A stretch of DNA of 64,000 nt from Aphidius gifuensis (lineage: Eukaryota > Arthropoda > Insecta > Hymenoptera > Braconidae). The stretch lies in assembly GCF_014905175.1 (NCBI RefSeq), contig NC_057789.1, positions 17,084,679 to 17,148,678 of the forward strand, written 5' to 3'. The notes below the pieces were generated by a model. That model ran no database searches. It was not told the origin of the DNA and saw only the letters and a program-made list of their open reading frames with translations. The translations under genes were made by a program, and so were the position numbers. Below, piece by piece: positions 20,839 through 34,069 of the stretch. Within the stretch, counting starts at the first letter, position 1. Each line of letters opens with the position of its first letter.

Positions 20839-23800
20839 CTGGAAATTGAACTGCTGAAAGCGTTCTTCGGCCAGTTTTTTGTAGCGCGTTCTGACCGCGC
20901 AATTAGGCAGAAGTCAATGGAATCAAGTAAAATTTTTGAATTACATATGTGTGAAAACCCCACACCAACAAACAACCTAAAAACGCACGTTATTTTTCAG
21001 ATACTGCGCTTATGCGTGGTCATGATGCACGAAAAAAAAAAGTCAAAGAACGCTGCCAATAGGTGCTTTCTTTTGTGTATTTATTTTTTTCGTGTTTATT
21101 CTCGCGCATGCGCAATTGAATGCGCAGTCAGCAAGAAGTCAGTTTGCAACAGCGTAGGACATGAGGGGCTGGATCAGCCTCGTTTTAATTCTTATTTTTT
21201 AAGAATTATTTGTTCGACGCTACTGCTCTCTCATCAAGTTTGCATGACAGGCGCATGTGCATGATCATGCGCATGAAAGTGAAAAAAAATAGGTGCACAA
21301 AAGAAAGCAGCTACTAAGCCAACGAAAAACTTAATAATCAAAAATTTTTTTTGTCAATATTTGTTTTTCATTTGGCCATGTAATTAAAAAAATCGAAGAT
21401 CTTTTTTTTTTCAGTTGACATTTTTTTGTGAAAGTTATAATCAAATTTTTTTATGCTGTGTGTACAAATGATATTTTCACTTAAAATATTGAACTGTTAC
21501 GTTTTTATCGGTTCGAATATATCTCACAACATCATTCGATAAACATCCGAAAAAAAAAAGATTTAATTTCATCGAAAACTAATGATCAAATTAAAAATAT
21601 CAATGATTAAATTGAGAATTGAAATTATTAAACTATAACTTCGTGTTTTTTTTAAATAATCGGAAATTATTTTACCCTAACGGAAATAACGTGATTGTTT
21701 TGAGCATCGCAGAACGACAGCATAATTTAATCATAACATTTTTTGCAATGTATATTTAACTACATAACAGACTTTGAAAGTTTATCTAAAAGCTTGAATC
21801 TAACGAAAAATATCACTAATGAATACGATTATTAATATTTTTTATTGAATAAAAATATAAACAGTAAGGCTTGAAATATTTTAGAGCGCATAGTTTCAAG
21901 TGCAATGTTATTATTTATAGAACATTTACCAGCATAGGTTTGCTGGAAAGTTGAATGTAGAGTTGATATATGCATTATACAGCTGTAGCACACATGTTGG
22001 ATAATGAATAACTTTCAGGAATGTCCAAATTCAGTGCCGTAGCCCCGGCGGTGAGAGACGTGACCGACCCTCGGATTATGCCGCTTTACCTCATTTGTAT
22101 TCTTGTCCGATTTTTGCCTAGATTAGCCGGTTGAAAAAAGGGACTTAGGAAAAAAAATTAAAAAAGGCACTTAGTTTTGCCAAATATAAAAAAAAATTTT
22201 TTATTTTTTACTTTTAGGCCAATTTAGATATTTTGCTAGCTGCTGAATATTCTACTTAGCCTTAATAATAGCTAAACAATCAACATCTAGCTTATTTTAC
22301 CAGCTAAATTTTTTACTGAGCCGCTAGATTTTTTACTAGCTGCTAGATATTTTACTTAGCCTTAATAATAGCCAAACAATTAATATCTAGCTTATTTTAC
22401 CAGCCCAATTTTTTACTTAGCTACTTAGCTACCAACTTTCCCCCGCAGCGCATTTTACAAATATTATCATATAAGATATTTTATACAAAATTATAAAATG
22501 TCAAAAATAAGGAAAAACGAACGGTGGATAATTTATCAGAACAACAATATATACATCTATTAGGTGAAACACTGTAGTTTTTTTTTAATTTTATGTAAAT
22601 AATAAAAGTGAATATTTGTTTAATTATATCGACTTTATTTTCATAGCATGTTAAATACACATTATGTTTACATAAGTTGTAAACTTATTATTCCCATCAA
22701 AGTCGTGTGAAACATCTTTCGACCACTACAATTATAAGTAAGTCTCGACAAAAAGCCTCGTAGCTGAAGATATTATTTGTTTTTCATGTCCACATTCTTA
22801 GGGGTTTTTTGGCTTTTTCTATGGGTGCACATGTGGTTCATGAAAATATATACGGAAGTAATACCATTTTTTTTTAATCGGCGTCAAATCCGCATCAAAT
22901 CCAAACGAACGAAAAAAAATACTATAAAAGTTTCTTGTATGGCCTCGTGAGCCTTCATTTTTCTTTCAAATGTTAAAGAATATCGTAGAAAAGTGTATAT
23001 AACTATTTTGCATTATTATGAACAAAGAATATAACATATTATGTTAACGTATCCATATTGTGACTAGATAGAATAGAATTATATTAATTTGAAGGAAACA
23101 GAAGATAAAAAAATATTCAAAGAAATGATGCATTGATAAATATAGTATACCTATATGTAAAATCCGTGTTTCTGATAATGCAGTGGATAATGAGTCGATT
23201 ATAAACCAAGTGATGAAAAAAGCGAGTTTAAATTGCCGCAAGCACTCTGTCGGTTTTATTACCAAATGTATATTTTTCTGCTAACTACTCAGTTAGTAAC
23301 ACCACTCTGCAGATATATGACAAAATAAATGGATTTTGTAAAAGACTAACAACACAGTTCAAAAGCTGATATGTAATTAGAAAAAGTTTTCACAGTTTTA
23401 ATACAGTTAGTAAAAAAAAAAACGAAAATATTGACAGCTAATACACGGGTATTGGAGAATAGCCGATACGCTTTTTTTTCTTATAGCATAATAGACATAC
23501 ATACTTTGAATTTTCTTGTAGCTCTCTTTCAATCGCGTGAGTATAAAAACTTTCATTAGTTATAAGAAAACACTTTAATAAATTATAGAAAAACCGTATA
23601 TCTATGATTTGCTCATTTCTTGCTTATCAATAAAGAAGATTTACTGCTAAAATATGACGATATGCAAATATAAATAAGCATTTGTATATTTATTAAGCCA
23701 AATTGAAATCTGCTTCTTTTTCCCCACTGCATGAATATTTATACAATCCGATAACCAGATAGTATTAGCGAAGAACCCAACATTAGCGACAGCCGGAATT

Positions 23801-25156
23801 CCGCAAAAAACCAGATAAAGTGTGTATGGATATAAGTAGCGCGAATCTCAGTAGTGCCACCGATAGACTGTTTGAACTACAATCCAGTAAAACGGATCTT
23901 AGTAAATCGAACAAAATATACGAAAACGAAAATGAATAATATTCACCTAAGTAATAAAATTCTGGAACTTGAACCGAGAATCAATCAATTTTTTTCTTGA
24001 TAAAACTTATTCTATTGAATATAGGTAACTCGATATATAATTAATTATATAAATAATAATGAATTATTATGTTGAAAATTATGCAAATATGTATTATCTG
24101 TGCTTAAGGCTCAAAGATTTGTAAAATTTTTAAGTTTTCAGCATATAATTTTAAAAATATTTGAATGCATATGAATGGCAAAATGTATAAATCAATGTAT
24201 CCTGTATATTGAAATATTATAACGCGTTGATAACATAGTTTTTGGTAATTCGAAATAATGGTTATTGTAATCAAAGAGAAAATTAAGGGCAATAAATTGA
24301 GATGCAAAGTACTGTTAAACGCCTTGATATCAGTAGTGCGCCAACAGCAATTTTGATTGTGTTGATGGTATCGATGGATGTACCAGCGAATGATGAGATA
24401 TAGAATATACCTTCCCCCATTTAATACTGCTACTTACAATATATATTGTCTCAAATTTTTACAAAAATCAAATTAAACTGATTCTTATTAGAAGTAAAAA
24501 AAATGTATTACCATTGTTTAATTTTACTTTCATAATACGAAACTTTTCATGTAGAAACAAGCAACCATAAATACCTAATTATAGTATATGATTAATAAAT
24601 AGAACTTTATGCATCGTTTGCAGACAGGAATTCACGATAGTATCGTACATAAGAATATCCCAAAAATATACAATATCGAAAGAATTTTCGATTATTAATT
24701 AAAAATTTCATGCAATGTAACTATAAAAGTTCAATAAAACAGAAAATCTAAAGACTGCGAAATAATTAAAATCGAAAGAGAATGAATGTATATTTTATTA
24801 AAATGACCGAATTTTTTCTTTACTTAAAATATTGTAAATACACACGAAACTTTAAAAAAGTGTAAGACATCAGCTTTTTTTTGAGTGGTAAAAAATTTGT
24901 GCTAAAAAAAGTTGAAGCTATACATTAAAGAAACTAATTATTGAGAACAATATACACAACATACATATAATAACTATATTTTCTATTTTGGAGTTTCATC
25001 AGTTTGATTTAGGTATAATTCTAAAATAATCTACTGATATTTTACAAATAAGAATGAATCAATTACTCATTGTAAAGTAACATTGATCTTTGATTGCATT
25101 TTTTATTACCAGACTTTTAGGCTCGTGTGAAGTATATATCGTTGGTATATATTCTA
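20839..25156. other. Mostly non-repetitive AT-rich DNA, no gene seen
   Basis: At 21060-21310 it shares pieces with 8950-9560 (GCAACAGCGTAGGACATGAG-like, AAGAATTATTTGTTCGACG). At 22210-22420 a block with TTTACTTAGCCTTAATAATA is directly duplicated about 107 bp apart. A GC-richer open frame starts ATG at 22020 but is short and unrecognised. The rest shows no coding structure. Confidence 0.45.
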
Positions 25157-25564
25157 TCTCAACAAAAAAAAAAAAACAAGTTTTTTTTACAAAAAAAGTG
25201 TCAAGTATTCGAAATTGTCACTAATTGTGCGTATATTAATTAAGATGTGATACCAGAAAGACAAGAAAGAAATATATTTTTGACGTTGTAATTAAGTCTG
25301 AACTATTGAAAAAAAAAAAATTTTAAACTTGACCCCACCCGATGTAAAATATATGTCTATTAAATACTGAAACTTTATTTGGGAAAAACCAGGTGGGGTC
25401 AAGTTAAAAATTTTTTTTTTTTCAATAGTTCAGACTTAATTACAACGTCAAAAATATATTTCTTTCTTGTCATTCTGGTATCACATCTTAATTAATATAC
25501 ACACAGTTAGTGACAATTTCGAATACTTGACACTTTTTTTGTTTTGTTTTTTTTTTTGTTGAGA
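25157..25564. mobile_element. MITE with TA duplication (Tc1/mariner-like)
   Basis: Long palindrome: 25157-25334 returns inverted at about 25391-25564, with ends TCTCAAC / GTTGAGA. TA stands on both sides (25155-25156 and 25565-25566). The arms contain ACGTTGTAATTAAGTCTGAA and CTTGACCCCACC. The spacer is about 55 bp. A scrap of the same end recurs near 30513-30550. Confidence 0.75.
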
Positions 25565-26165
25565 TATCACATCTTTTTGTAGAGTAAACAATTGATATTT
25601 ATGCTGTCAAATTAGTTTAGAGGTTATGTCATGCATACAAACAAATAATAACATACTGCAGTGCAATCAAAATATAAACACTAAAAAAAAGAAGAGAAGT
25701 AATTGTAAAGTTTTACCAACTGAACGGAAGAAATCTAGTCGATTTGATAAAAACGCAAAGACCGTAAATATCAATTATGCTTTAAATATATATTTCCGCA
25801 ATGAAAAAATCTGATTTTTTTTTTAAAAAAAAGCTTGACATCGATTTATGGGATCATTACCAAACCTCAACATCCTCATTGAACTCTATCATATTTTAAT
25901 TAAATTTCTAAAAGATTTGAGACGGAAGGGGACAAAATATTTGATGTATAATAAGGCACGGTAGTAGTAGTTAATCTCATCTCAAACATATTCTCATCAA
26001 CACATATATATTTCTTTCTCATACTTGACTCGAGGCACTACCGTGCCTCTTGATATTTGCCTGTGCCACAGATTTTTTTATGTACAATTTTTCTTTTTTG
26101 TTAAAAAAATTCTAGACTGTAATGAATTATTGACGATAAATTTATATATCGGAACTGGTATTTAA

Positions 26166-26734
26166 GGCAGTATGTAAATCCCAAGGTAGGATAATTCTTT
26201 GGGTTCAAAGAGGCACCCTTGTAACCATAGCTTAAAAAAATAATAAGTGCCCTCTAATTTCTAAAATTTGTATACTTTACTGACGCGTCTTTAGAAGTAT
26301 GAGTGAGGGCGCCTCGTATTTACACACACTAATACTACTTCAGCAGATTTTCAATGCTTCGCCTGGTACTTTTTGACTGTTTTTGACCCTAAATTTTCGT
26401 CTTAAATAATTAATAACTTTTACAATTCGTGGTAGAAATCGATGATTTTTTAAAAATTATTTTTGTTATTAAAAGAAGTATAAGCTGTAGTAAAATAAAG
26501 GTTTTCTGTGAGAGCGTTTTTTCAATAGAAGTGAAAACGTGCCGATGCTTCCGATGCTTGTGTGTTAAAGTGTTAAATTGTTGTCAATTTTGACCCTAAT
26601 TATCTCGGTCAAATCGTGGTAGAAAATTACAAAAAAAATTTGATAAAATAGATCTTTATTTCACTTAAAAAATAAGCCTACTTTGATCAAAATCTGTGAG
26701 AGGGAATTTTTTTTCAATATTTTGACATACTGCC
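26166..26734. mobile_element. TIR element flanked by TTAA (piggyBac-like MITE)
   Basis: Ends GGCAGTATGT and its near complement ACATACTGCC, each followed outward by TTAA (26162-26165, 26735-26738). The interior has two diverged copies of a block with GTGGTAGAAA and CTGTGAGAG. No transposase. Upstream at about 25953-26048 is a small hairpin with AGGCACGGTAG / CTACCGTGCCT ends. Confidence 0.65.
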
Positions 26735-27094
26735 TTAAATTAAAACTATCATTATACAGTATACCGGCATGATTGAAAATGATTTCAAGAATCCTTCACC
26801 AGCATAGACAACTATTTGTAAAATAAAGACAGAAGGCGATTATTTTATTTCAAGCTCAAAAAAAAGTTATTTGCTGAGGGGTAATCATCTCTTTTGTAAT
26901 GTGAAAATATTAAAAATTTAAATAGAAAATTTGCAATGACTTGAAATTTTAAGAATAATTGAGCATGCCTTGGAAGAAATGATGAAAGTCGTTTCATGCG
27001 TTGAGACGGGAGCGAAACAATGGCGGTATAGCTTCAACCCGTCGATAGGGCTGCGAGTTTGTTATTAAACGGTTAATACACAACGCTGAAAAAG

Positions 27095-29647
27095 AGCTGC
27101 GTGAACCTGGCACCCCACTTTATCGTAGAGACTTGTAGTATGGCTCATTTTGAAGGTCTTAATTTGTAGTAATTTGTAGTGAAAAGGGTTTAATTTGTAG
27201 TTCAAAAATTAAGGGTGAAAAAAGGGTTAAAAGATACTTTCTTCAAAAATTGACTTAGAGCGATGAGAGTAGGGCCAAAACGTTCGTTGAAATTTGTAGT
27301 AATTTGTAGTAAAAAGAGTTTAATTTGTAGTTCAAAAATTAGGTGTGAAAAAAGGGTTAAAATGTACTTTCGCAGAAAATTGAAGAAAAATAGTAATGAA
27401 GAGGTCAAATAGCTTTCTTAGAATTTGTAGTAATTTGTAGTGAACAAATTTTAATTTTGAGTTGAAAAATAATGACACAAAAAAAAAATTTTTTTTTTTT
27501 GAGCAATAATCATGATAAAATTGCATAACTTTTTTGTTGACAACCAGAAAAAAGTTACGAGTAAAATAAATGGAGAAAAAATCGAGAAAAATATAAATAT
27601 ATTTTTACTAAACCAGTTTCCCAAAAAAAAAAAAAGTCAAAAAAGTGGAAAAAAAAATTTTTTTTTTACTCCAAAATATTGAATACTAAATAACTTTTTT
27701 ATTTATTGACCAAAAAACAAACTAAAATATTGGATAGATAGAAAAACATCCTAGCTAATTTGTAGTGAAGAAATTGGAATTTGTAGTTGAATCATTTGTC
27801 CGGAAAAATTATTTCTCTCATATAATACCTTAATAAATTATTGCGTAACTTTCTTATTTATTGACCAAAATTCAAACTAAAATATTAAATAGATAGGAAA
27901 ACATCCTAGCTAATTTGTAGTGAAGAAATTAGAATTTGTAGTTGAACCATTTGTCCGGAAAAATTATTTCTCTCATATAATACCTTAATAAATTATTGCG
28001 TAACTTTTTTATTTATCGACCGAAATTCAAACTAAAATATTAAATAGATAGGCAAACATCCTAGCTTATTTGTAGTGAAGAAATTAGAATTTGTAGTTGA
28101 ACCATTTGTCCGGAAAAATTAATTCTCTGACATATTCCCTTAATAAAATATTGCGTAACTTTTTTATTTATTGACCAAAATTGAAACTAAAATATTGAAT
28201 AGATAAGGAAACATCCTAGCTAATTTGTAGTGAAGAAATTAGAATTTGTAGTTGAACCATTTGAGAAAAAAGTTACGCAATATTTTATTAAGGGAATATG
28301 TCAGAAAAATAATTTTTCCGGACAAATGGTTCAACTACAAATTCTAATTTCTTCACTACAAATAAGCTAGGATGTTTGCCTATCTATTTAATATTTTAGT
28401 TTGAATTTCGGTCGATAAATAAAAAAGTTACGCAATAATTTATTAAGGTATTATATGAGAGAAATAATTTTTCCGGACAAAGGGTTCAACTACAAATTCC
28501 AATTTCTTCACTACAAATTAGCTAGGATGTTTCCTTATCTATTCAATATTTTAGTTTCAATTTTGGTCAATAAATAAAAAAGTTACGCAATATTTTATTA
28601 AGGGAATATGTCAGAGAATTAATTTTTCCGGACAAATGGTTCAACTACAAATTCTAATTTCTTCACTACAAATAAGCTAGGATGTTTGCCTATCTATTTA
28701 ATATTTTAGTTTGAATTTCGGTCGATAAATAAAAAAGTTACGCAATAATTTATTAAGGTATTATATGAGAGAAATAATTTTTCCGGACAAATGGTTCAAC
28801 TACAAATTCTAATTTCTTCACTACAAATTAGCTAGGATGTTTTCCTATCTATTTAATATTTTAGTTTGAATTTTGGTCAATAAATAAGAAAGTTACGCAA
28901 TAATTTATTAAGGTATTATATGAGAGAAATAATTTTTCCGGACAAATGATTCAACTACAAATTCCAATTTCTTCACTACAAATTAGCTAGGATGTTTTTC
29001 TATCTATCCAATATTTTAGTTTGTTTTTTGGTCAATAAATAAAAAAGTTATTTAGTATTCAATATTTTGGAGTAAAAAAAAAATTTTTTTTTCCACTTTT
29101 TTGACTTTTTTTTTTTTGGGAAACTGGTTTAGTAAAAATATATTTATATTTTTCACGATTTTTTCTCCATTTATTTTCCTCGTAATTTTTTTCTGGTTGT
29201 CAACAAAGAAGTTATGCAATTTTATCATGATTATTGCTCAAAAAAAAAAAATTTTTTTTTTGTGTCATTATATTTTTCAACTCAAAATTAAAATTTGTTC
29301 ACTACAAATTACCACAAATTCTAAGAAAGCTATTTGACCTCTTCATTACTATTTTTCTTCAATTTTCCGCGAAAGTACATTTTAACCCTTTTTTCACACC
29401 TAATTTTTGAACTACAAATTAAACTCTTTTTACTACAAATTACTACAAATTCCAACGAACGTTTTGGCCCTACTCTCATCGCTCTAAGTCAATTTTTGAA
29501 GAAAGTACCTTTTAACCCTTTTTTCACTCTTAATTTTTGAATTACAAATTAAACCCTTTTCACTACAAATTACTACAAATTAAGACCTTCAAAATGAGCC
29601 ATACTACAAGTCTCTACGATAAAGTGGGGTGCCAGGTTCACGCAGCT
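27095..29647. mobile_element. 2.55-kb foldback element with 9-bp TSD
   Basis: CTGAAAAAG flanks both ends (27086-27094, 29648-29656). The whole element is a near-perfect palindrome with ends AGCTGCGTGAACCTGGCACC and complement. The arms meet near 28265 with almost no spacer; the right arm is longer by about one internal unit. Each arm holds 145-150 bp repeats with AATTTGTAGTGAAGAAATT and AAAGTTACGCAAT, and shorter repeats with AATTTGTAGTAATTTGTAGT nearer the ends. A 9-bp TSD with long TIRs suggests a Mutator-like or foldback origin. No transposase. Confidence 0.85.
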
Positions 29648-29656
29648 CTGAAAAAG

Positions 29657-31167
29657 TCATTTTCTCTGAGTCAAAAAAAGGAGAAGGGGTGTTCGTTCAA
29701 GGAGCGCTTGATGGCGACCAAATGTCATGTTGGTGTCGAGCAATGTTGAGGAGGCTTAATAAAATGTGTACAATGATAAACAATAACATTTCTTAAATAA
29801 TCAACAACTAAGTAAATATCAAATTACTATCTTATCAATTCATTATAATATTTAAAAAAAATAAATAAATCCATGTAGGGTTACCATATCTCCAGGAAAC
29901 CAAATCAAAACATTTTCCTCTCACTCCAAAATTTCACCCCCTCCACCCATAAATTTATGTTTCAAGTTAATAATCATAACAATTCATTTATTTTAATTAT
30001 ATGTTATTTATTTATTCGTTTTTTTTAATTATTCAGTAACTATTCATCACAATTACACGAACGATAAAAAAATTTTTTACAGTAGTCAATTTCTTTGTCT
30101 AAATTAATTCATTAAAAATTAATTGGTTAGCAAAATTCTTTCTTCAGGCATTTTTCTTATAGCTTTCAAGTTATAATATTTTATACAAATTAAAAGCTAT
30201 AGAAAAAATGGCTAAGGAAAGGATGTTGCTCACTAATTAATTTTTGAAGAATTAATTTAGCTGAAGAAATTAATTGGTGAGCCACATTCTTTCCTTAGCC
30301 ATTCGTCGATAGCTTTTCATTTATTTAAACAAATTAAAAGCCATAGGAAAAATGGATAGGGAAAGGATGTGGCTTACCTATTAATTTTCAAAGAATTAAT
30401 TTCGCTAAAGAAATTAATTGGCAAGCCACAAAATTTACAAAAAAATAATTTTACGAAAATAAAAAAAGGGTTGCCTAGGCTATAGAAATTTTTCATCGGG
30501 CCCCCTATACTCTATCTCAACAAAAAAAAAAAACAAGTTTTTTTCATAAAAAAATAAAATAAATAAAAACTTTAAAAATATTATTTGATAATTCTACGTA
30601 ATTATAGATGTTGCAAAACGATTAGAAATTAAACTTTTACTTTATCACAAAAAAACAATTTGAAAAAATAAACGAAATTTTTACATATTTAGTTAACAAA
30701 CTAGAAGTTTGGATAAAAAGAACGATATAAATATTGCACTGGATGCAATACAATGTTTGGTACATACTTGTACGTACATTTGACTCAGAGTTCTTAATGA
30801 GCAAATTATAGAAGATAAAAAAAAAAAAAAAAAGAAAAATAAGTTGAAAAAAATATGTAACAAAGCTTAATATGTATTTTATTTTTTATATAATTAATAA
30901 TCATGTGTTTATGTATTTTTGTTATTTTAATCTTTTATTAAGATCATCTTTAATATGTATTTTAATTTATGATTTAAATAAAGTCGTGCCACTTTAGCCA
31001 ATATGGCAACCGGTGGTCAGCACTTCTTATTGGCTTAAAAAAACGTATGCGCATGGACCTACCTGTATATTTCTACCATGAATAAATCAAACTACAATAT
31101 TTGTTATTGAAGTGAAACTTCTTTACGGAGGGTAGTGAAAAAAAAAATAGTGTGTCGGCCATATAAC
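29657..31167. other. AT-rich spacer with a family C MITE, no gene
   Basis: A family C palindrome lies at about 30140-30420 (GCTATAGAAAAAATGGCTAA, TTAATTGGTGAGCCACATTC). Otherwise only low-complexity A and T runs are seen. Confidence 0.5.
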
Positions 31168-31175
31168 GCTCAGAG

Positions 31176-32177
31176 CAGCAATGCCAACTCTGAAAACAGC
31201 AATATGGTATGAAGTAAGGGAAAATATGGTAAAATGGACACCATTATGGTATAGAAGGAAATTTTAAATTTTTTATTGAAATAAATTAAATGAAACCATG
31301 CAATTAATTTTTTTTTATTATTATTTATTTATTTAGTCATATTTACTTATTTTTATTAATATATTTATTTATTAATAATGACATTTTTCATATTAATTTT
31401 TTCTAATTTTTATCATATGAATTTTAGTACTCTTTAATGTAAATATATTTTTAATTAAAAAACAATATAGGTATATTGTTTAATTTTTTAAAATTAAAAT
31501 TTTTAGTTTGTATCAAACAAAACTCCCATTAACTCATCATCATCATCATCATCATCATCAATATAATTTTCTTTTTCTTTAATATTTGGTTTATCATACA
31601 AAGTACTTGTAGTCATACGTGAAGCATTTCTTTGGATAGCTTAAATTTAATGCAATTTCCATTGGAAAGAACATGTTGACTAGCTAATAATATTCCACGC
31701 ATTGTTGGTACAGCTAATTTATTTCTTATTTTTGTTTTAGCCAAGTTAATTTTACTGAAAGTTCTCTCACTATCAGCATTTGAGTGTGGGAGTGCTAAAA
31801 TATTTAACACACACTCAGATAAGTTTTTATACAAATATTCATCACCATCATTTTTTATGCTCATTATACATATACCCAAAAAGCATCACACATTACAACA
31901 TTTTTCATCAACTTCCTGTGTAAGTGGGTGCAAATATTGGGGACCAATCAAGAGATCTCTCTATAGTCTTCTTGATTGGTACATAGCAAGGAGGAAGTAT
32001 GTCTACCAATATGAAAAAAAAATGTTAATGTTTGTAATTAAAAAAAAAAAATTTCTGATTTTTTGGTGAAAAAACTAAATTATGGTATATGCCATATGGT
32101 AAAGTCGTTATGGTATATGGTATGGAAGATCAAAATATGGTAAACATACCATAATTATGGTATGGTTGGCAACGCTG
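31176..32177 (-). mobile_element. hAT transposon remnant with 8-bp TSD
   Basis: Ends CAGCAATGCCAAC and GTTGGCAACGCTG form a typical hAT terminal repeat. The 8-bp flanks GCTCAGAG (31168-31175) and GCTCGGAG (32178-32185) differ at one base. Subterminal sequence is rich in ATGGTATA-type repeats on both sides. It carries the C-terminal part of a hAT transposase on the minus strand (31613-31879); the rest has been deleted. Confidence 0.8.
31613..31879 (-). pseudogene. hAT transposase C-terminal dimerisation domain fragment
   Basis: The minus-strand frame contains ILALPHSNADSERTFSKIN followed by KTKIRNKL, the conserved core of the hATC dimerisation domain. It is followed by a short tail and a stop at about 31613. 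The RNase-H-like catalytic region and the BED finger are missing upstream, so it cannot transpose on its own. It lies inside an element with matching hAT ends. Confidence 0.85.
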
Positions 32178-32349
32178 GCTCGGAGCGAGCCGACCAGTGT
32201 TGCCAGAGCCTAAACTGGGGTGCGTTCTTAGGTGTGTTCGTCCACTATTCACACCGAGCGTATGCACGGAGCGTATGCAAGGAAGCGCTAGCGTTTTGCG
32301 GTCATTCCCTGGTAGAAATATTTCTCCGCCGTTACTCCGGCTTTTTCCG

Positions 32350-32600
32350 GCTTTCTCCGGCATTACTCCGTTTTTGGCCCATTTCCGGAGAAACTACTCC
32401 GGCATGAGGTTGGTGGCGGAGAAATTACTCCGGCATGAAATTGATGGCGGAGAAATTATACCGGCATGAGGTTGATGGCGGAGAAATTACTCCGGCATGA
32501 GATTGGTGGTGGGAAAATTACTCCGGCATGGTATCGATGGTGGGGAAATTACTCCGGCATGAGAATGATGGCGGATAAATTTTTCCGGCATGGGATTGAT
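32350..32600. repeat. Left minisatellite arm of the capturing element
   Basis: About eight units of 28-30 bp built on GGCGGAGAAATTACTCCGGC and ATGAGGTTGATGGC, mirror images of the units in the right arm. Confidence 0.8.
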
Positions 32601-33102
32601 GGCGGAGAAAATATTACAATTGTTATTAATAAATACTATTTTTGAGCAGACAAACTAGAAGTATTTTTCATCGGTTGAACATTTTTATAATATGACAATC
32701 TATTCTTTTGTGTTCTTTTGGTTCATGGAGAACCACATCCAACCCCGCACATACACATGCTTTATAAAAAAAAAAAATTGTCAAGTTCGCTCACACATTT
32801 ATAATCTAATCCTCGCCGAGTCGCCGGACGGCTGCCAGAAATACCACCTCTACTGCTCACCATCGCTACTCATATACATGTGTGCGCCACTGTAGCATAG
32901 CAGTGGAAGCAACGTAGATTGTTTTTATTCATTATCTTGTTAAAAGAAAAAAGTTGTAGTGTTGTGCCCTAGTATATAAGGCAATGGAAAATCATATCAA
33001 TAAACAAATAAAATAATAAAAAAAGCCATATTGTGCCCAGGGCTAATATTAAAACACTCAGAATAAATGAATTCTGCTTGGATAAATTTGTGGTTCAGCA
33101 AA

Positions 33103-34025
33103 ATGGCAGCAGCCGACTCACCAACGGACGACAGTCTTTATCCAATTGCAGTTCTGATCAATGACTTATAAAATGAAAATTTACAAGTAAGTACAATAAT
33201 TATTATTTTTCAAATATTACCAAAGTTTTTTATGTTTGAAAAAAAAAAAATAACTCGATCTTAGTCAGCAAGTGTTTGTAACAATGAGGTTATAACTAAA
33301 CTGTTTTTTTTTATATTAATTTCATCATATCAGTTGATTTAAAATTTGTTTAAAATGTAAATATGATGAACATTTTATTTTATTACAATTAATGAATATA
33401 TTTTTATTTTATAGCTGCGATTAAATTCAATCAAAAAACTTTCAACGATTGCCTTGGCACTTTGTGCTGAACATACTCGTTGTGAGTTGATACATTTTGT
33501 TCCATTGGTACAACGTTTGGCATCTGGTGATTGGTGTACGTCAAGAACATCGACATGTGGTTTAATAAGTGTATCTTATCCACGTGTAAGTACAGCAACA
33601 ATAGCTGAATTAAGAAATCATTTTTATAATTTATGTCAAGATGATACACTAATGGGGCGACGTTCAGCATCATCAAAATTGGGAGAATTTGCGAAAGTTG
33701 TTGAAATTGAGTATTTAAAATCTGATTCAATTCTAATGTTTGTTATACTTGCACGAGATGAACAAGATTCTGTTCGTTTATTAGCTGTTGATGCATGTGT
33801 TAGTATATTGCAACATTATTACAACGAGAAGATGTTGAACAACGTGTTATGCCAAAATTACGTCAATGTGCTGCTGATTTATCATGGCGTGTACATTATA
33901 TGATTGATGATAAATTTATAGATCTTGGAAAAGCAGTTCATTATAAACGTACCACATTCCGAAAATATAATTTTAGTTTTTCTGAGTCATTAAATGTGAT
34001 GGTTAGTTTAAATAAATATATTTGA
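33103..34025 (+). pseudogene. Captured, disabled fragment of the PP2A scaffold subunit A (PR65) gene
   Basis: Exon 1 (33103-33186) starts MAAADSPTDDSLYPIAVLI, the conserved N-terminus of PP2A subunit A, but a TAA stop (33169) replaces the usual Arg of the DELRNE-like motif. A GT-AG intron (33187-33414) follows in phase 0. The next exon starts LRLNSIKKLSTIALAL at 33415. After ELI it jumps in frame to HFVPLVQRLASGDW, so roughly 105 residues of HEAT repeats are missing. It continues through GEFAKVVEIEYLKSD and DEQDSVRLLAVDACV. One base is out of phase near 33810-33815, after which the other frame resumes with REDVEQRVMPKLRQC to a stop at 34023. With a stop, a deletion and a frameshift it cannot make the scaffold. 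The intron shows DNA-level capture, not retrocopying. Confidence 0.9.
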
Positions 34026-34069
34026 TAAAATTGATGAACATATAACATTTCTACATTGTTTTTTAGTAA

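Noticed and set aside
20836..21264. 142-codon plus-strand frame
   Set aside because: It begins in a MITE end and continues in dispersed repeat sequence, with no recognisable domain.
22020..22135. GC-richer short frame (MSKFSAVAPAVRDVTDPR)
   Set aside because: Composition is suggestive but it is under 40 codons, has no motif and lacks any clear neighbouring exon.
29101..29749. Chain of hydrophobic frames
   Set aside because: They translate the foldback element's T-rich arm, and mirror frames exist in the other arm.
31537..31560. TCA/ATC repeats as a coding acidic tract
   Set aside because: A simple microsatellite after the stop of the hAT fragment.
33431..33730. Minus-strand frame overlapping the PP2A-A copy
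   Set aside because: Antisense shadow of the recognised coding sequence.
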